Part shown: positions 41,046 to 50,074 of the stretch, in pieces
Numbering within the stretch: the stretch's first letter is position 1
Layout: each line of letters opens with the position of its first letter
Assembly (NCBI RefSeq): GCF_023221595.1
Contig: NZ_CP096563.1
Span: 2,462,501-2,526,500, forward strand
Length of the DNA: 64,000 bases
Reading direction: 5' to 3'
From: Rhodococcus qingshengii JCM 15477
GTDB lineage: Bacteria; Actinomycetota; Actinomycetes; Mycobacteriales; Mycobacteriaceae
The notes under the pieces: model-generated
What the model saw: the letters and a program-made list of their open reading frames with translations, nothing else
What the model was told of the DNA's origin: nothing
The model's database searches: none
Made by a program: the position numbers and the translations under genes

Positions 41046-41708
41046 GTGCCCATCACAGTATTCATCGCAGACGACCAGGCGATGGTTCGACAAGGGTTCG
41101 GAGCCCTACTCTCCGCCCAGCCCGACATCAGCGTGATCGGCGATGCGCCGGACGGCAAGATCGCCGTCGCCGAGGTCGCGCGATTGCGTCCGGATGTGGT
41201 CTTGATGGATGTTCGCATGCCCGAGATGAACGGACTCGACGCTGCCCGCCAGATTCTGTCCGCCGGATGGGAACCGCCGGTGCGAGTCCTCATGCTCACC
41301 ACTTTCGACATCGACGACTACGTCTACGAGGCCCTGAGCGTCGGAGCGAGCGGGTTCATGCTCAAGGACGCACCGGCTGAGGAACTGATTCGGGCGGTAC
41401 GCGTCGTTGCCGAAGGGCAGGCCTTGCTGGCGCCGACGGTGACTCGGCGTCTGATTGCCGATGTGACCAGCCGGCGGGCGGCCCCGCGCGCACGGCCCGC
41501 AGCGCTGGACGCCCTGACCCCGCGTGAGCGCGAGGTCCTCGAACTGATCGCCCGCGGATTGTCCAACGTCGAGATCGCCGAGCGGCTGTTCGTCGCCGAG
41601 CAGACCGTCAAGACCCATGTCGGGAAGGTGCTGTCGAAGCTCGATCTGCGCGATCGCGCCCAGGCAGTCGTGTTGGCGTACGAAAGCGGGCTCGTCACGC
41701 CGGGTTAG
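41046..41708 (+). CDS. NarL/LuxR-family response regulator
   Basis: A 220-residue regulator with a receiver domain (acidic pocket DDQAMVRQG; phosphoacceptor Asp in VVLMDVRMPEMNG; conserved Lys in FMLKDAPAEEL) and a LuxR-type HTH (LTPREREVLELIARGLSNVE; QTVKTHVGKVLSKL). It should be phosphorylated by the adjacent kinase and control target promoters, possibly including the divergent phospholipase operon. GTG start, six bases after a TAGGCT hexamer that begins inside the kinase stop codon. Confidence 0.95.
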   Translation: MPITVFIADDQAMVRQGFGALLSAQPDISVIGDAPDGKIAVAEVARLRPDVVLMDVRMPEMNGLDAARQILSAGWEPPVRVLMLTTFDIDDYVYEALSVGASGFMLKDAPAEELIRAVRVVAEGQALLAPTVTRRLIADVTSRRAAPRARPAALDALTPREREVLELIARGLSNVEIAERLFVAEQTVKTHVGKVLSKLDLRDRAQAVVLAYESGLVTPG

Positions 41709-41823
41709 TGGCCCCGTGCGGCGCGGCGTTGCGGCTCGGCAACGCCGCTATCCTGCGGCAATACGGTGACTGGGGGAAGATGGACACCAAGATCCACAAT
41801 CCGGTCACGAGAGGTGCTGCACT

Positions 41824-42855
41824 ATGCGAATCGGAATCCTCACGGGCGGCGGCGACTGCCCGGGCTTGAACGCGGTCATCCGCGCCGTCGTACGTACGTC
41901 GGCCGGTCGTTACGGCAGTACCGTGGTCGGATTCCGGGACGGCTGGCGAGGATTGCTCGAGGACCGCAAGGTCCCGCTCGACTCCGATGACCGCATCAAC
42001 CGCATCCTCACCCGCGGCGGCACGATCCTCGGCACCGCTCGCGTGAACCCCGACAAACTCCGTGCGGGCCTCGATCAGATCAAGCAGACTCTCGACGACA
42101 ACGGGATCGACGTCCTGATCCCGATCGGCGGCGAAGGCACACTCACCGCGGCCAGTTGGCTTTCCGAGAGCGGCGTACCCGTGATCGGTGTGCCCAAGAC
42201 GATCGACAACGACATCGATTGCACTGACGTGACTTTCGGTTTCGACACCGCATTGGCTGTCGCCACCGACGCCATCGACAGGCTCCACACCACGGCCGAA
42301 TCGCACCAGCGCGTCATGCTCGTCGAGGTCATGGGCCGGCATGCGGGCTGGATCGCGCTGCAGGCCGGGCTGGCGTCGGGGGCACACCTGACTCTGGTTC
42401 CGGAACAGCCGTTCGACGTCGACGAGGTGTGCGCGATGGTCAAGAAGCGCTTCCAGCGTGGCGACTCCCACTTCATCTGCGTCGTGGCTGAAGGTGCGAT
42501 GCCCGATCCCACGTCGATGACTCTGCGCGAAGGTGGCATAGACGAGTTCGGCCACAAGATCTTCACCGGTGTCGCGCAGCAGCTCGGAAACGAGATCGAG
42601 CGCCGCATCGGCAAGGAAGTTCGCACCACCGTCCTCGGGCACATTCAGCGCGGTGGCACCCCGACGCCGCACGACCGCATCCTCGCCACTCGCTTCGGCG
42701 TTCATGCCACCGACGCAGCTCACCGCGGAGATTTCGGTCAGATGGTCGCGTTGCACGGAACGTCCATCGACCTCGTTCCGCTCGCCGAGGCGACCCGCAA
42801 ACTCAAGACGGTGCCCAAGGAGCGCTACGAGGAGGCAGCCGCATTCTTCGGCTGA
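41824..42855 (+). CDS. pfkA: 6-phosphofructokinase
   Basis: A 343-residue phosphofructokinase that phosphorylates fructose-6-phosphate in glycolysis. Conserved segments: [16 protein letters not shown] (phosphate binding), [24 protein letters not shown] with catalytic Asp, and [13 protein letters not shown]. The GGEGT version of the nucleotide motif, in place of GGDGS, is also found in mycobacterial PfkA; this branch includes ATP-dependent enzymes and PPi-dependent relatives, so the donor is inferred as ATP. GAGAGG precedes the ATG. gatB follows 25 bases downstream. Confidence 0.94.
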   Translation: MRIGILTGGGDCPGLNAVIRAVVRTSAGRYGSTVVGFRDGWRGLLEDRKVPLDSDDRINRILTRGGTILGTARVNPDKLRAGLDQIKQTLDDNGIDVLIPIGGEGTLTAASWLSESGVPVIGVPKTIDNDIDCTDVTFGFDTALAVATDAIDRLHTTAESHQRVMLVEVMGRHAGWIALQAGLASGAHLTLVPEQPFDVDEVCAMVKKRFQRGDSHFICVVAEGAMPDPTSMTLREGGIDEFGHKIFTGVAQQLGNEIERRIGKEVRTTVLGHIQRGGTPTPHDRILATRFGVHATDAAHRGDFGQMVALHGTSIDLVPLAEATRKLKTVPKERYEEAAAFFG

Positions 42856-42880
42856 GCCGCAGACGCATAAACTGATCACC

Positions 42881-44392
42881 ATGACTGCTGTCGATGCGCC
42901 CGACATCCTCGATTACGACGAAGTACTGACCAAGTACGAGCCTGTGATGGGTATGGAGGTGCACGTAGAACTCGGCACCGCGACCAAGATGTTCTGCCCG
43001 TGCCCCACCGAGTTCGGTGCCGAACCCAATACCCAGGTGTGCCCGGTCTGTCTGGGCATGCCCGGTTCGTTGCCGGTGGTGAACGCAGCCGCTGTCGAGT
43101 CCGCGATCCGGATCGGCCTTGCGCTCAACTGCTCCATCACGCCGTGGGGCCGATTCGCACGCAAGAACTACTTCTACCCGGATCAGCCGAAGAACTACCA
43201 GATCTCCCAGTACGACGAGCCGATCGCAACCGAGGGTTACCTCGACGTGATCCTCGACGACGGCACGACGTGGCGCGTCGAGATCGAGCGCGCCCACATG
43301 GAGGAGGACACCGGTAAGTCCCTCCACGTGGGTGGCGCTACCGGTCGTATCCACGGTGCCAGCCATTCGCTGCTCGACTACAACCGTGCGGGCGTTCCCT
43401 TGGTGGAGATCGTCACCAAGACCATCCACGGTGCCGGTGAGCGCGCCCCCGAGGTTGCTCGCGCGTACGTCACGGCGCTTCGTGATCTGCTGAAGTCCCT
43501 CGACGTCTCCGACGTCCGCATGGATCAGGGATCGATGCGCTGCGACGCCAACATCTCCCTCATGCCGATCGGTTCCACCGAACTGGGGACCCGCACCGAG
43601 ACCAAGAACGTCAACTCCCTCAAGAGCGTCGAGGTCGCAGTTCGCTACGAAATGCGCCGTCAGGCAGCAGTTCTCGACGCCGGCGGTGAGGTCATCCAGG
43701 AGACCCGCCATTTCCAGGAAGGCGACGGCACCACCGCAGCGGGACGCCGGAAGGAAACGGCCGAGGACTACCGCTACTTCCCGGAACCGGATCTCGAGCC
43801 CGTCGCTCCGAGCGCCGAGTGGGTCGAAGAACTGCGCGGTACCTTGCCGGAGCTTCCCTGGATTCGCCGTGCGCGGATCCAGAAGGACTGGGGAATCTCC
43901 GACGAGGTCATGCGCGACCTCGTCAACGCCGGTGCCATCGATCTGGTGATCGCGACCACCGAGGCCGGTGCTTCGCCCGAGGCAGCGCGCTCCTGGTGGC
44001 TGTCCTACCTGTCACAGCAGGCGAACACCCGTGGCGTCGAACTCGGCGCTCTGCCGATCACCCCGGCGCAGGTTGCCCAGGTCGTAGCTCTCATCGACAG
44101 CGGCAAGCTCAACAACAAAGTGGCTCGCCAGGTCGTCGATCACGTCCTCGACGGCGAGGGTGACCCGGAGCAGGTTGTCGCGGCCCACCCGGAGTTGGTC
44201 GTCGAACGTGACGAAACCAAGCTCAAGGCAGCCGTCGACGAAGCGCTCGCAGCGAACCCCGACATCGCGGACAAGATTCGCAGTGGCAAGGTGCAGGCCG
44301 CCGGAAAGATCGTCGGCGACGTCATGAAGGCCACTCGTGGACAGGCAGACGCGGCTCGTGTGAAGGAACTTGTCATCGAGGCGTGCAGCTAG
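42881..44392 (+). CDS. gatB: Aspartyl/glutamyl-tRNA amidotransferase subunit B
   Basis: A 503-residue subunit of GatCAB that binds the misacylated tRNA, activates its carboxylate with ATP and performs amidation. Seen: [10 protein letters not shown], the zinc-type cysteines in FCPCPTEFG and [26 protein letters not shown] and the C-terminal YqeY-like tail from about residue 350. ATG 42881 is set by homology and by TAAACT ending seven bases before it (a candidate leaderless promoter). A strong terminator follows. Same order, pfkA then gatB, as in M. tuberculosis. Confidence 0.96.
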   Translation: MTAVDAPDILDYDEVLTKYEPVMGMEVHVELGTATKMFCPCPTEFGAEPNTQVCPVCLGMPGSLPVVNAAAVESAIRIGLALNCSITPWGRFARKNYFYPDQPKNYQISQYDEPIATEGYLDVILDDGTTWRVEIERAHMEEDTGKSLHVGGATGRIHGASHSLLDYNRAGVPLVEIVTKTIHGAGERAPEVARAYVTALRDLLKSLDVSDVRMDQGSMRCDANISLMPIGSTELGTRTETKNVNSLKSVEVAVRYEMRRQAAVLDAGGEVIQETRHFQEGDGTTAAGRRKETAEDYRYFPEPDLEPVAPSAEWVEELRGTLPELPWIRRARIQKDWGISDEVMRDLVNAGAIDLVIATTEAGASPEAARSWWLSYLSQQANTRGVELGALPITPAQVAQVVALIDSGKLNNKVARQVVDHVLDGEGDPEQVVAAHPELVVERDETKLKAAVDEALAANPDIADKIRSGKVQAAGKIVGDVMKATRGQADAARVKELVIEACS

Positions 44393-44410
44393 CGCACACT
44401 GAATTTCTGA

Positions 44411-44451
44411 CACTGATGCCCGGCCGAATCGAATTCGGCCGGGCATCAGTG
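44411..44451 (+). terminator. Rho-independent terminator after gatB
   Basis: Perfect 19-bp stem: arm 44411-44429 (starts CACTGATGCCC), loop CGA, arm 44433-44451 (ends GGGCATCAGTG), followed directly by TTTTT. It lies between convergent gatB and adh. Confidence 0.92.
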
Positions 44452-44480
44452 TTTTTCGCTGTCGTTTTGCCGCTGTCGGT

Positions 44481-45527
44481 CTACAGACCAGGGACCACAA
44501 CCGCGCGGCCGCTGAGCGTTCCGGCGGCCAGTCGTCGATACGCTTCGGCGCCGTTGTCGAGACTGAAGGTCTCCACCGCGATGTCGAAGATGCCGGCGTG
44601 CGCCAGGTCGATCAATTCGATCAGCTCGTTGCGGGCACCCCAATACGGAACTGTCACCGAAGCCTCGTAAGGACTTTGGAAGAACCCGACTTTGGCATGG
44701 GCCTGCCCGTCGCCGATCCCGACGATCGTGACGTCCGATCCGACGCCGGCGACAGCCATCGCGGTGTCGATGGTGGGCTGATAGCCGACGAAGTCGAGAA
44801 CCAGTGCGGCGCCCTGACTTCCGGTGATACTGCGGACGTTCTCGGCCGCGTCCTTGTCGGACAGAACCACTTCGTGAGCGCCTACCTTGGTTGCCAGTTC
44901 GAGCTTGTCCGCGCTCACGTCGAGTGCGATGACGGTTGCTGCCGAGAGGTGGCGGAGGAGTTGGATGGCGACATGGCCGAGACCGCCGGTACCGATGACG
45001 ACGGCGTACGAGCCACCGCGAAGTTTCGGCAGTGAACGCTTGATCGCGTGATACGGAGTCAGACCGGCGTCGGTCAGCGGCACCGTCTTGACCGGATCGA
45101 GGTCGCCGATCGGGACGAGGTGGCGAGGTGAATCGACGATCATGAATTCGGCCAACGCGCCGGGTGCACCGAGACCAGGAGGATTGATGCCGAGTTCTTT
45201 TGCTCGAGAACAGTAGTTTTCGAGTCCTTGCGAGCAGTGCCAACAGCTGCCACAGCCCCAGGGTCCGTAGACGACGACATTGGTTCCGATGTCGAGCCCT
45301 TCGACGCCCTCGCCGACGGCGGCGACCCGGCCGGCGCCCTCGTGGCCGAGCGTGAGAGGAAGGCCGTAGGTGTACTGCTCCTCGGGCAGGCTCATGATGA
45401 AGTCGTCCGAGTGGCAGACGCCGGCAGCGGTGACTTCCAGGAGCACTTCACCTGGACCGGGCTCGGGTTTGGGAATCTCCGTGAGTTCGGGTTCTGCGCC
45501 GATTCTCGTGTACTGGATTGCCTTCAT
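44481..45527 (-). CDS. adh: Zinc-dependent medium-chain alcohol dehydrogenase
   Basis: A 348-residue NAD-dependent alcohol/ketone oxidoreductase. Catalytic zinc ligands lie in AAGVCHSDD and TLGHEGAGR; the structural zinc cysteines in CGSCWHCSQGLENYC; the coenzyme fold has VIGTGGLGHVAIQL. N-terminus MKAIQYTRIGAEPELTEIPK and overall sequence look, from memory, nearly identical to the characterised Rhodococcus erythropolis ADH used for asymmetric ketone reduction. AAAGGAG six bases before the ATG fixes the start. A 29-bp palindrome lies 88 bp upstream. In mycobacteria adhC sits near ctaD instead. Confidence 0.95.
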   Translation of the reverse strand: MKAIQYTRIGAEPELTEIPKPEPGPGEVLLEVTAAGVCHSDDFIMSLPEEQYTYGLPLTLGHEGAGRVAAVGEGVEGLDIGTNVVVYGPWGCGSCWHCSQGLENYCSRAKELGINPPGLGAPGALAEFMIVDSPRHLVPIGDLDPVKTVPLTDAGLTPYHAIKRSLPKLRGGSYAVVIGTGGLGHVAIQLLRHLSAATVIALDVSADKLELATKVGAHEVVLSDKDAAENVRSITGSQGAALVLDFVGYQPTIDTAMAVAGVGSDVTIVGIGDGQAHAKVGFFQSPYEASVTVPYWGARNELIELIDLAHAGIFDIAVETFSLDNGAEAYRRLAAGTLSGRAVVVPGL

Positions 45528-45614
45528 ACCGACTCCTTTGTCGTGGTTGGGCCAACCGGTCCTGGCAAATGCGTGGTGTTTAGCCCCGCTAACAAAAGAG
45601 TACGCATCTGTGCA

Positions 45615-45643
45615 TGTTCGGTCACGGGATCCGTGACCGAACA
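45615..45643. promoter_or_regulatory. 29-bp palindrome upstream of adh
   Basis: TGTTCGGTCACGG (45615-45627), GAT, CCGTGACCGAACA (45631-45643): perfect 13-bp arms. It lies 88 bp before the adh start and 12 bases after the stop of the LppZ-like gene, both on the minus strand. It may terminate that gene, or be an operator for adh. No T-run follows it in the direction of transcription. Confidence 0.5.
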
Positions 45644-45654
45644 GACATGGCGGC

Positions 45655-46785
45655 TCAGTCGATCCCGCCGCTGCCACTCGGCATCGGGATCTTGACCACC
45701 TTGTCGTCGTTCGGACCCGGCTCGCCCGCGGTTTTGTTTATCGTGCTCGCCCACATCAAACCGTCGGATCCGAGTGCCAAACCGCCCAGCTGGCCGTACG
45801 TGTCTTTCGCCACTGCCGACGGCGCGGTCGTAACTGCTCCTGTTCCTGGATCTGCGGCCAGCGCCGAGATCGCTTTGCCGGCCCCCAGCGCGACAGCTAC
45901 CACTCCCTGCGCCGCGATGCACCCGCCGACTCCGGGTCGGTCGGGCCACGTCCACGCGGGGGATGTCACCGTGCCGTCGGCGCCGACGCGTTGGAGGCGA
46001 TCCTCGAGAGTGGTTCGGTCCGTGACCCACGTCGCGATTCCCGGATCGACGCACACGCCGCCGCCGTTTCCGATTCCGGACAGAACAACTTCCGGGCGAG
46101 GCGGCGCAGCGTTGGGTGTCAGCGATCGGACCCGCAAGAGTTTCCCCGCCAACGAGGCGGGATCCTGAGCAACCGCAGGGTTTCCGGTATCGCCTGTCAG
46201 AACCATGAGCTGGTCCGGGGCCGCGAACTCCAGTGACCCGCCGTTGCCGCTCGCGCCGCGCGGGATTCCACCGAGTACTTCCTTGGCGGTGTCACCCGGA
46301 GCGATGCGGACCACCCGGTTGTCCGTTCCGGTGGTGACGTAGGCATAGATCAGGTTGTCTTCGACAAACGTGGGGGAGAGTGCGATGTCGAGAAGGCCGC
46401 CGTCACCGCTGCCGTCGACGTCGATCTTGGCTACCTCGACCGGTGTCGTGTTGGGAGCTACCTGCATGATCCGGCCGGTCCGCCGTTCGGCGACCAGTCC
46501 GGAGTTCCCGTCCGGGAGTGTGACGAGCCCACCCGTGGTGTCGAGACAGGTTGCGATCACGGCGGTGTCGGCATCCTGACACGGTCCGAGGGGGCCGGTC
46601 CGCGGCGCCGGCGGCGTGGTCGACGGCGGCGGGTTCTCCGGCTGCACTTCCGCGCTGGCCTGGTTGGTCGGTTCGGGTGTGAACGGCGAGGCAGTCGATT
46701 CGTCGAAGTCGGCGCAACCTGCGAGCAACGATGTCCCGAGCACCAGCGCCAGTGCGCCCAGCGCTGCATGCCTACCCGTAGTCAT
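45655..46785 (-). CDS. Glucose/sorbosone dehydrogenase-like beta-propeller lipoprotein (LppZ-like)
   Basis: A 376-residue exported protein: signal peptide ALGALALVLGTSLLAGC with lipobox LAGC, a long Pro/Thr-rich linker (about 30-65), then a six-bladed propeller of the soluble sugar-dehydrogenase type (GGLLDIALSPTF, NLIYAYVTTGTDNRVVRI, RGASGNGGSLEFAAPDQLMV, QLGGLALGSDGLMWAST). PQQ dependence is not proven. By position it matches LppZ (Rv3006), next to the DoxX gene. Divergent from that gene with 90 bp between starts. Confidence 0.82.
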   Translation of the reverse strand: MTTGRHAALGALALVLGTSLLAGCADFDESTASPFTPEPTNQASAEVQPENPPPSTTPPAPRTGPLGPCQDADTAVIATCLDTTGGLVTLPDGNSGLVAERRTGRIMQVAPNTTPVEVAKIDVDGSGDGGLLDIALSPTFVEDNLIYAYVTTGTDNRVVRIAPGDTAKEVLGGIPRGASGNGGSLEFAAPDQLMVLTGDTGNPAVAQDPASLAGKLLRVRSLTPNAAPPRPEVVLSGIGNGGGVCVDPGIATWVTDRTTLEDRLQRVGADGTVTSPAWTWPDRPGVGGCIAAQGVVAVALGAGKAISALAADPGTGAVTTAPSAVAKDTYGQLGGLALGSDGLMWASTINKTAGEPGPNDDKVVKIPMPSGSGGID

Positions 46786-46875
46786 GCCCAAGACGTTACG
46801 TAATGCACGGCAGATGCCGCCACGCCGGACCAAGGTTCCCCGTCGAGTTCGTGAATCGGTCATAGGCTCACCTAC

Positions 46876-47703
46876 GTGACTGACGAGCGAAAAGATCCCA
46901 GCGAGTTGTCGGATGCGGACAAGCCGACGGGCAATGTGTCCAGTCCGTATGATTCGCCCACCGAACAATTTCCGACGGTGAGCGCCAAGAATCCGTTGCC
47001 GCGGACCGACGACGATCTCGATTTCGGTTCCACGAACGCGAACTCCCTGACCGAACAGATACCGACATACCGAGCACCTGGCGCGGATCAGCCGACCGTG
47101 GCTCTCGAGCGTGAGACGGCGTACGACGCTCCGATCGCCGCCGTCCCCACCGCCGAAGCCGTGGCAGGTACAACTGAGTCTCCGCGGGGCCGAGGCACTC
47201 TCGACCTCGGGTTGCTTGCACTGCGATTGGCCGTCGGTGGAACTGCGTTGGTGCACGGTCTGCAGAAGTTGACCGGTGTCTGGAACGGGCCGGGGCTGAA
47301 CGGGTTCGAGTCGATGCTGGCGGACGCCGGGTTCCAGCAGGCGAAGTGGATGGCGATACTCGGCGCCGTCGGTGAAGTCGCAGGTGGCGCCCTCCTGATC
47401 CTCGGGTTGCTGACTCCCGTTGCGGCAGCGTCGGTTCTGGCGGTGATGATCAATGCGTGGGCGCTGCGTCAGGCGAGCGCACCCGGCCTGGAGTACTTCG
47501 CCCCGGCCGGGACCGAGTACGAGATGCTGCTCGGAATCTGTGCGGGCGTCATCATTTTGACGGGACCAGGTCGTATTGCGCTCGACGGTCGTCGTGGCTG
47601 GGCAACTCGTCCGTTTATCGGATCGCTCGTGGTTTTGATCCTTGGTATCGCTGCCGGCGTCTGCACCTGGATCTTCCTGAACGGTGCCAATCCGCTCATC
47701 TGA
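46876..47703 (+). CDS. DoxX family membrane protein (Rv3005c-like)
   Basis: A 275-residue protein. The first 110 residues are hydrophilic, rich in Thr/Pro/Asp and probably disordered, with two TEQ-x-PT motifs (PTEQFPTVS; LTEQIPTYRA). Then come four membrane helices of the DoxX fold (LGLLALRLAVGGTALVHGLQ; ILGAVGEVAGGALLILGLL; ASVLAVMINAWALRQ; GSLVVLILGIAAGVCTWIFL). In M. tuberculosis the counterpart forms an oxidative-stress complex with SodA and SseA. Start GTG 46876; TAGGCT ends seven bases earlier and there is no ribosome site. A strong bidirectional terminator follows. Confidence 0.85.
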   Translation: MTDERKDPSELSDADKPTGNVSSPYDSPTEQFPTVSAKNPLPRTDDDLDFGSTNANSLTEQIPTYRAPGADQPTVALERETAYDAPIAAVPTAEAVAGTTESPRGRGTLDLGLLALRLAVGGTALVHGLQKLTGVWNGPGLNGFESMLADAGFQQAKWMAILGAVGEVAGGALLILGLLTPVAAASVLAVMINAWALRQASAPGLEYFAPAGTEYEMLLGICAGVIILTGPGRIALDGRRGWATRPFIGSLVVLILGIAAGVCTWIFLNGANPLI

Positions 47704-47718
47704 AACTCGCGCCGTCGA

Positions 47719-47765
47719 ACAAACGAACCGCCGCTCTCCGAATCGGAGAGCGGCGGTTCGTTTGT
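47719..47765. terminator. Bidirectional terminator between the doxX-like and permease genes
   Basis: Perfect 22-bp stem with loop AAT: arm 47719-47740 starts ACAAACGAACC, arm 47744-47765 ends GGTTCGTTTGT. It lies between convergent genes (stops at 47703 and 47772), with A/T-richer outer ends on both sides. Confidence 0.88.
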
Positions 47766-47771
47766 GAAGGA

Positions 47772-49307
47772 TCAGTCCTTGACGAGTACCGGGTCGGCGT
47801 TCGCGGACGGGATGGCCGTTCCGTCCTTGAGCTTGCGACCGAGGACCGACTTGCGGTGACCGTAGGCGAAGTACACGAGCACACCGATGGCCATCCAGAC
47901 GAGGAACCGGATCCAGGTCTCGACCGAGAGGTTGAGCATCAGCCAACCGCAGGCGAGCACGGCGACGATCGGAACGAACGGCACCAGCGGGACGCGGAAT
48001 CCGCGCGGCAGGTCGGGGCGGGTGCGGCGAAGGACGATGACACCGACACAAACCAGGACGAAGGCGAACAGCGTTCCGATGTTGACCATCTCTTCGAGCG
48101 TGCCCATCGGGAAGAAGGCTGCCAGGACGGCGACGATGCCACCGACGATCAACGTGATGCGCATCGGGATGCCCTTGGCGTTGGTCTTGGCCAGGCTGCG
48201 CGGCATGAGTCCGTCACGGGACATGGCGAAGAGGACGCGGGTCTGGCCGAGCATCATGACCATGACAACTGTCGTGAGGCCGGCCAGGCCACCGAAGTTG
48301 ATGGCGGTTTGTGCCCAACCGATTCCGTTGGCCTCGAATGCGGTTGCGAGGGTGGCGCTGGAATCGCCGACCAGCGGACTGCCGTCCTTGAGTTCGGTGT
48401 ACTTGACCATGCCGGTCAGTACGAGCGTGACGGCAACGTAGAGAACCGTGACGATGGCGAGCGAGCCGAAGATTCCTCGCGGCAACGACTTCTGCGGGTT
48501 CTTGGTTTCCTCGGCGGTGGTGGCGACGACGTCGAAACCGATGAAGGCAAAGAACACGAGGCTGGCGGCTGCGAGCAATCCGTAAGCGCCGTAGCTGCTT
48601 CCGCCTGCGCCGGTCAGCCAGGAGAACAAGGTCTGATGGATTCCGCTTGCAGAACTCTCGGTTCCTTCGGACGGCGGGATGAAGGGGGAGTAGTTCTCCT
48701 TCTTGATGTAGAACGCGCCCACGACGATGACGAGCAGGACTACTGCGATCTTGATCGCGGTGATGATTGCGGAGACTCGCGAGGAAACCTTGGTGCCGAT
48801 CGCGAGGATCAGCGTGATCGCGCCGATGATAAGCAGAGCGCCCCAGTCGAAGCTGATCGAACCGATGTGGGCGGTGGTGCTTCCGCTGGCCCCGATGACG
48901 TTGCCGAGGTACAGCGACCAGCCTTTGCCGACGACGGCGGACGCGAGAGCGAACTCGAGAATGAGGTCCCAGCCGATGATCCAGGCGGCGAACTCCCCGA
49001 ACGTGGCGTAGGAGAACGTGTATGCGCTGCCTGCGACGGGGACGGTGGAGGCGAACTCCGCGTAACACAGCGCGGCGAGGCCACAGGCGATGGCAGCGAG
49101 AACGAATGCCAGTGAAATGGAGGGTCCTGCGACATTGCCTGCGGTTCGAGCAGTCAGCGTGAAGATGCCTGCGCCGATGACGACGGCGACTCCGAATACC
49201 GTGAGGTCCTTCGCGGTCAGTTCCTTCTTGAGCTTTGTCTCAGGCTCGTCGGTGTCCGCGATCGATTGCTCGACGGATTTGGTGCGCCATATGCCGACTC
49301 CGGGCAT
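47772..49307 (-). CDS. APC-family amino acid permease
   Basis: A 511-residue transporter with about twelve membrane helices. The opening TVFGVAVVIGAGIFTLTARTAGNVAGPS and LCYAEFASTVPVAGSAYTFS are typical of the cationic/neutral amino acid (CAT/YfnA-like) branch of the APC superfamily. The substrate is not certain. AAGGAG seven bases before the ATG at 49307 fixes the start. It ends at a shared terminator with the doxX-like gene. About 190 bp of leader precede it, in which no known riboswitch was recognised. Confidence 0.9.
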   Translation of the reverse strand: MPGVGIWRTKSVEQSIADTDEPETKLKKELTAKDLTVFGVAVVIGAGIFTLTARTAGNVAGPSISLAFVLAAIACGLAALCYAEFASTVPVAGSAYTFSYATFGEFAAWIIGWDLILEFALASAVVGKGWSLYLGNVIGASGSTTAHIGSISFDWGALLIIGAITLILAIGTKVSSRVSAIITAIKIAVVLLVIVVGAFYIKKENYSPFIPPSEGTESSASGIHQTLFSWLTGAGGSSYGAYGLLAAASLVFFAFIGFDVVATTAEETKNPQKSLPRGIFGSLAIVTVLYVAVTLVLTGMVKYTELKDGSPLVGDSSATLATAFEANGIGWAQTAINFGGLAGLTTVVMVMMLGQTRVLFAMSRDGLMPRSLAKTNAKGIPMRITLIVGGIVAVLAAFFPMGTLEEMVNIGTLFAFVLVCVGVIVLRRTRPDLPRGFRVPLVPFVPIVAVLACGWLMLNLSVETWIRFLVWMAIGVLVYFAYGHRKSVLGRKLKDGTAIPSANADPVLVKD

Positions 49308-50020
49308 GTATTGCTCCTTGGTTGTTTCCCGTCGACCTTGTGGGTGACGGGCGGTGGCTGACTGTCGTCGTTGTGATGTGCGTCTCAGCGACCTGATGAG
49401 GGAACCACTGGTGAGCGCCGTGTGCAAGTCGGCTCGCTCGAACTGACCGAAATGATCACCTGACTGAAAGTCATCCCCCCTCATGTATCTGAATTGATCA
49501 GCTGGTGTCTGAAACCCTACGTCCAAGTGAATTCGCTCACGAGCCGGACGCGCGATTCGGTCTGAAATGTCTGATAGCTCATATCGTTCCGTTGGTGCTC
49601 CGCGTGTCGCCCGACTATTCGGCACCTGTCGGTCGGTCTTGCTGTCGATGAGTTGCACTGTCGCTGTACCAGCACGTCCCATTTCACCCGTATCGGGGCG
49701 ACAGGCGAGAGGACCACCGCGTACCTGGATCCGGTCGAGCGTCCATCACGCGTCGTGGCAGAGTGTGTCGGCGACGGGATGATCGGATTGGGTTGTGGTT
49801 CAAGCTCATACAACACCGGAGGAAGTACGGCGTGTTCGGACGCAGTCGGTCCCGCGTTCTTCTCCGAAGTGACATGAACCCGACTCTGTCGACCCTCTGC
49901 CGTGGCCCGTTGGCGAGCATTCTCGTGGAGCTGAGTTGGTTGCCGCACGTGCGGTTGCCCGAAAACCTTGTGTGACTGTCACATCGGCTACGGGCGTCTC
50001 GAGCCGCACGAGCGCTGACA
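49308..50020. other. Gene-poor region between the permease and ilvD genes
   Basis: About 710 bp. One open frame of 143 codons on the minus strand (49517-49948) lacks a ribosome site and any recognisable fold, and its composition is unlike the neighbouring genes; I do not call it. TGACT-GAA-AGTCA at 49461-49473 and a run of six C at 49475-49480 are the only local patterns seen. The part next to 49308 is presumably the permease promoter and leader. Confidence 0.5.
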
Positions 50021-50059
50021 GAAAAAATCCCCGGCCGAAAAGCGGCCGGGGATTTTTTC
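50021..50059 (-). terminator. Rho-independent terminator of ilvD
   Basis: Perfect 17-bp stem (50021-50037 and 50043-50059) with loop AAAAG. The GC core CCCCGGCCG is flanked by six A/T pairs, giving a run of T after the stem on the minus strand, 15 bases after the ilvD stop. Confidence 0.92.
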
Positions 50060-50074
50060 GATTCGTGGCAGAAC

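Noticed and set aside
46855..46875. IdeR-like sequence before the doxX-like gene (TAGGCTCACCTA)
   Set aside because: The left half-site is missing, and the TAGGCT is better explained as a -10 element.
49461..49490. Possible 6C small RNA because of a six-C run
   Set aside because: Only one C-rich segment and no pair of stem-loops as required for that RNA class.
49517..49948. Open reading frame of 143 codons on the minus strand
   Set aside because: No ribosome site, no recognisable motif or hydrophobic pattern, and a composition unlike the neighbouring genes.
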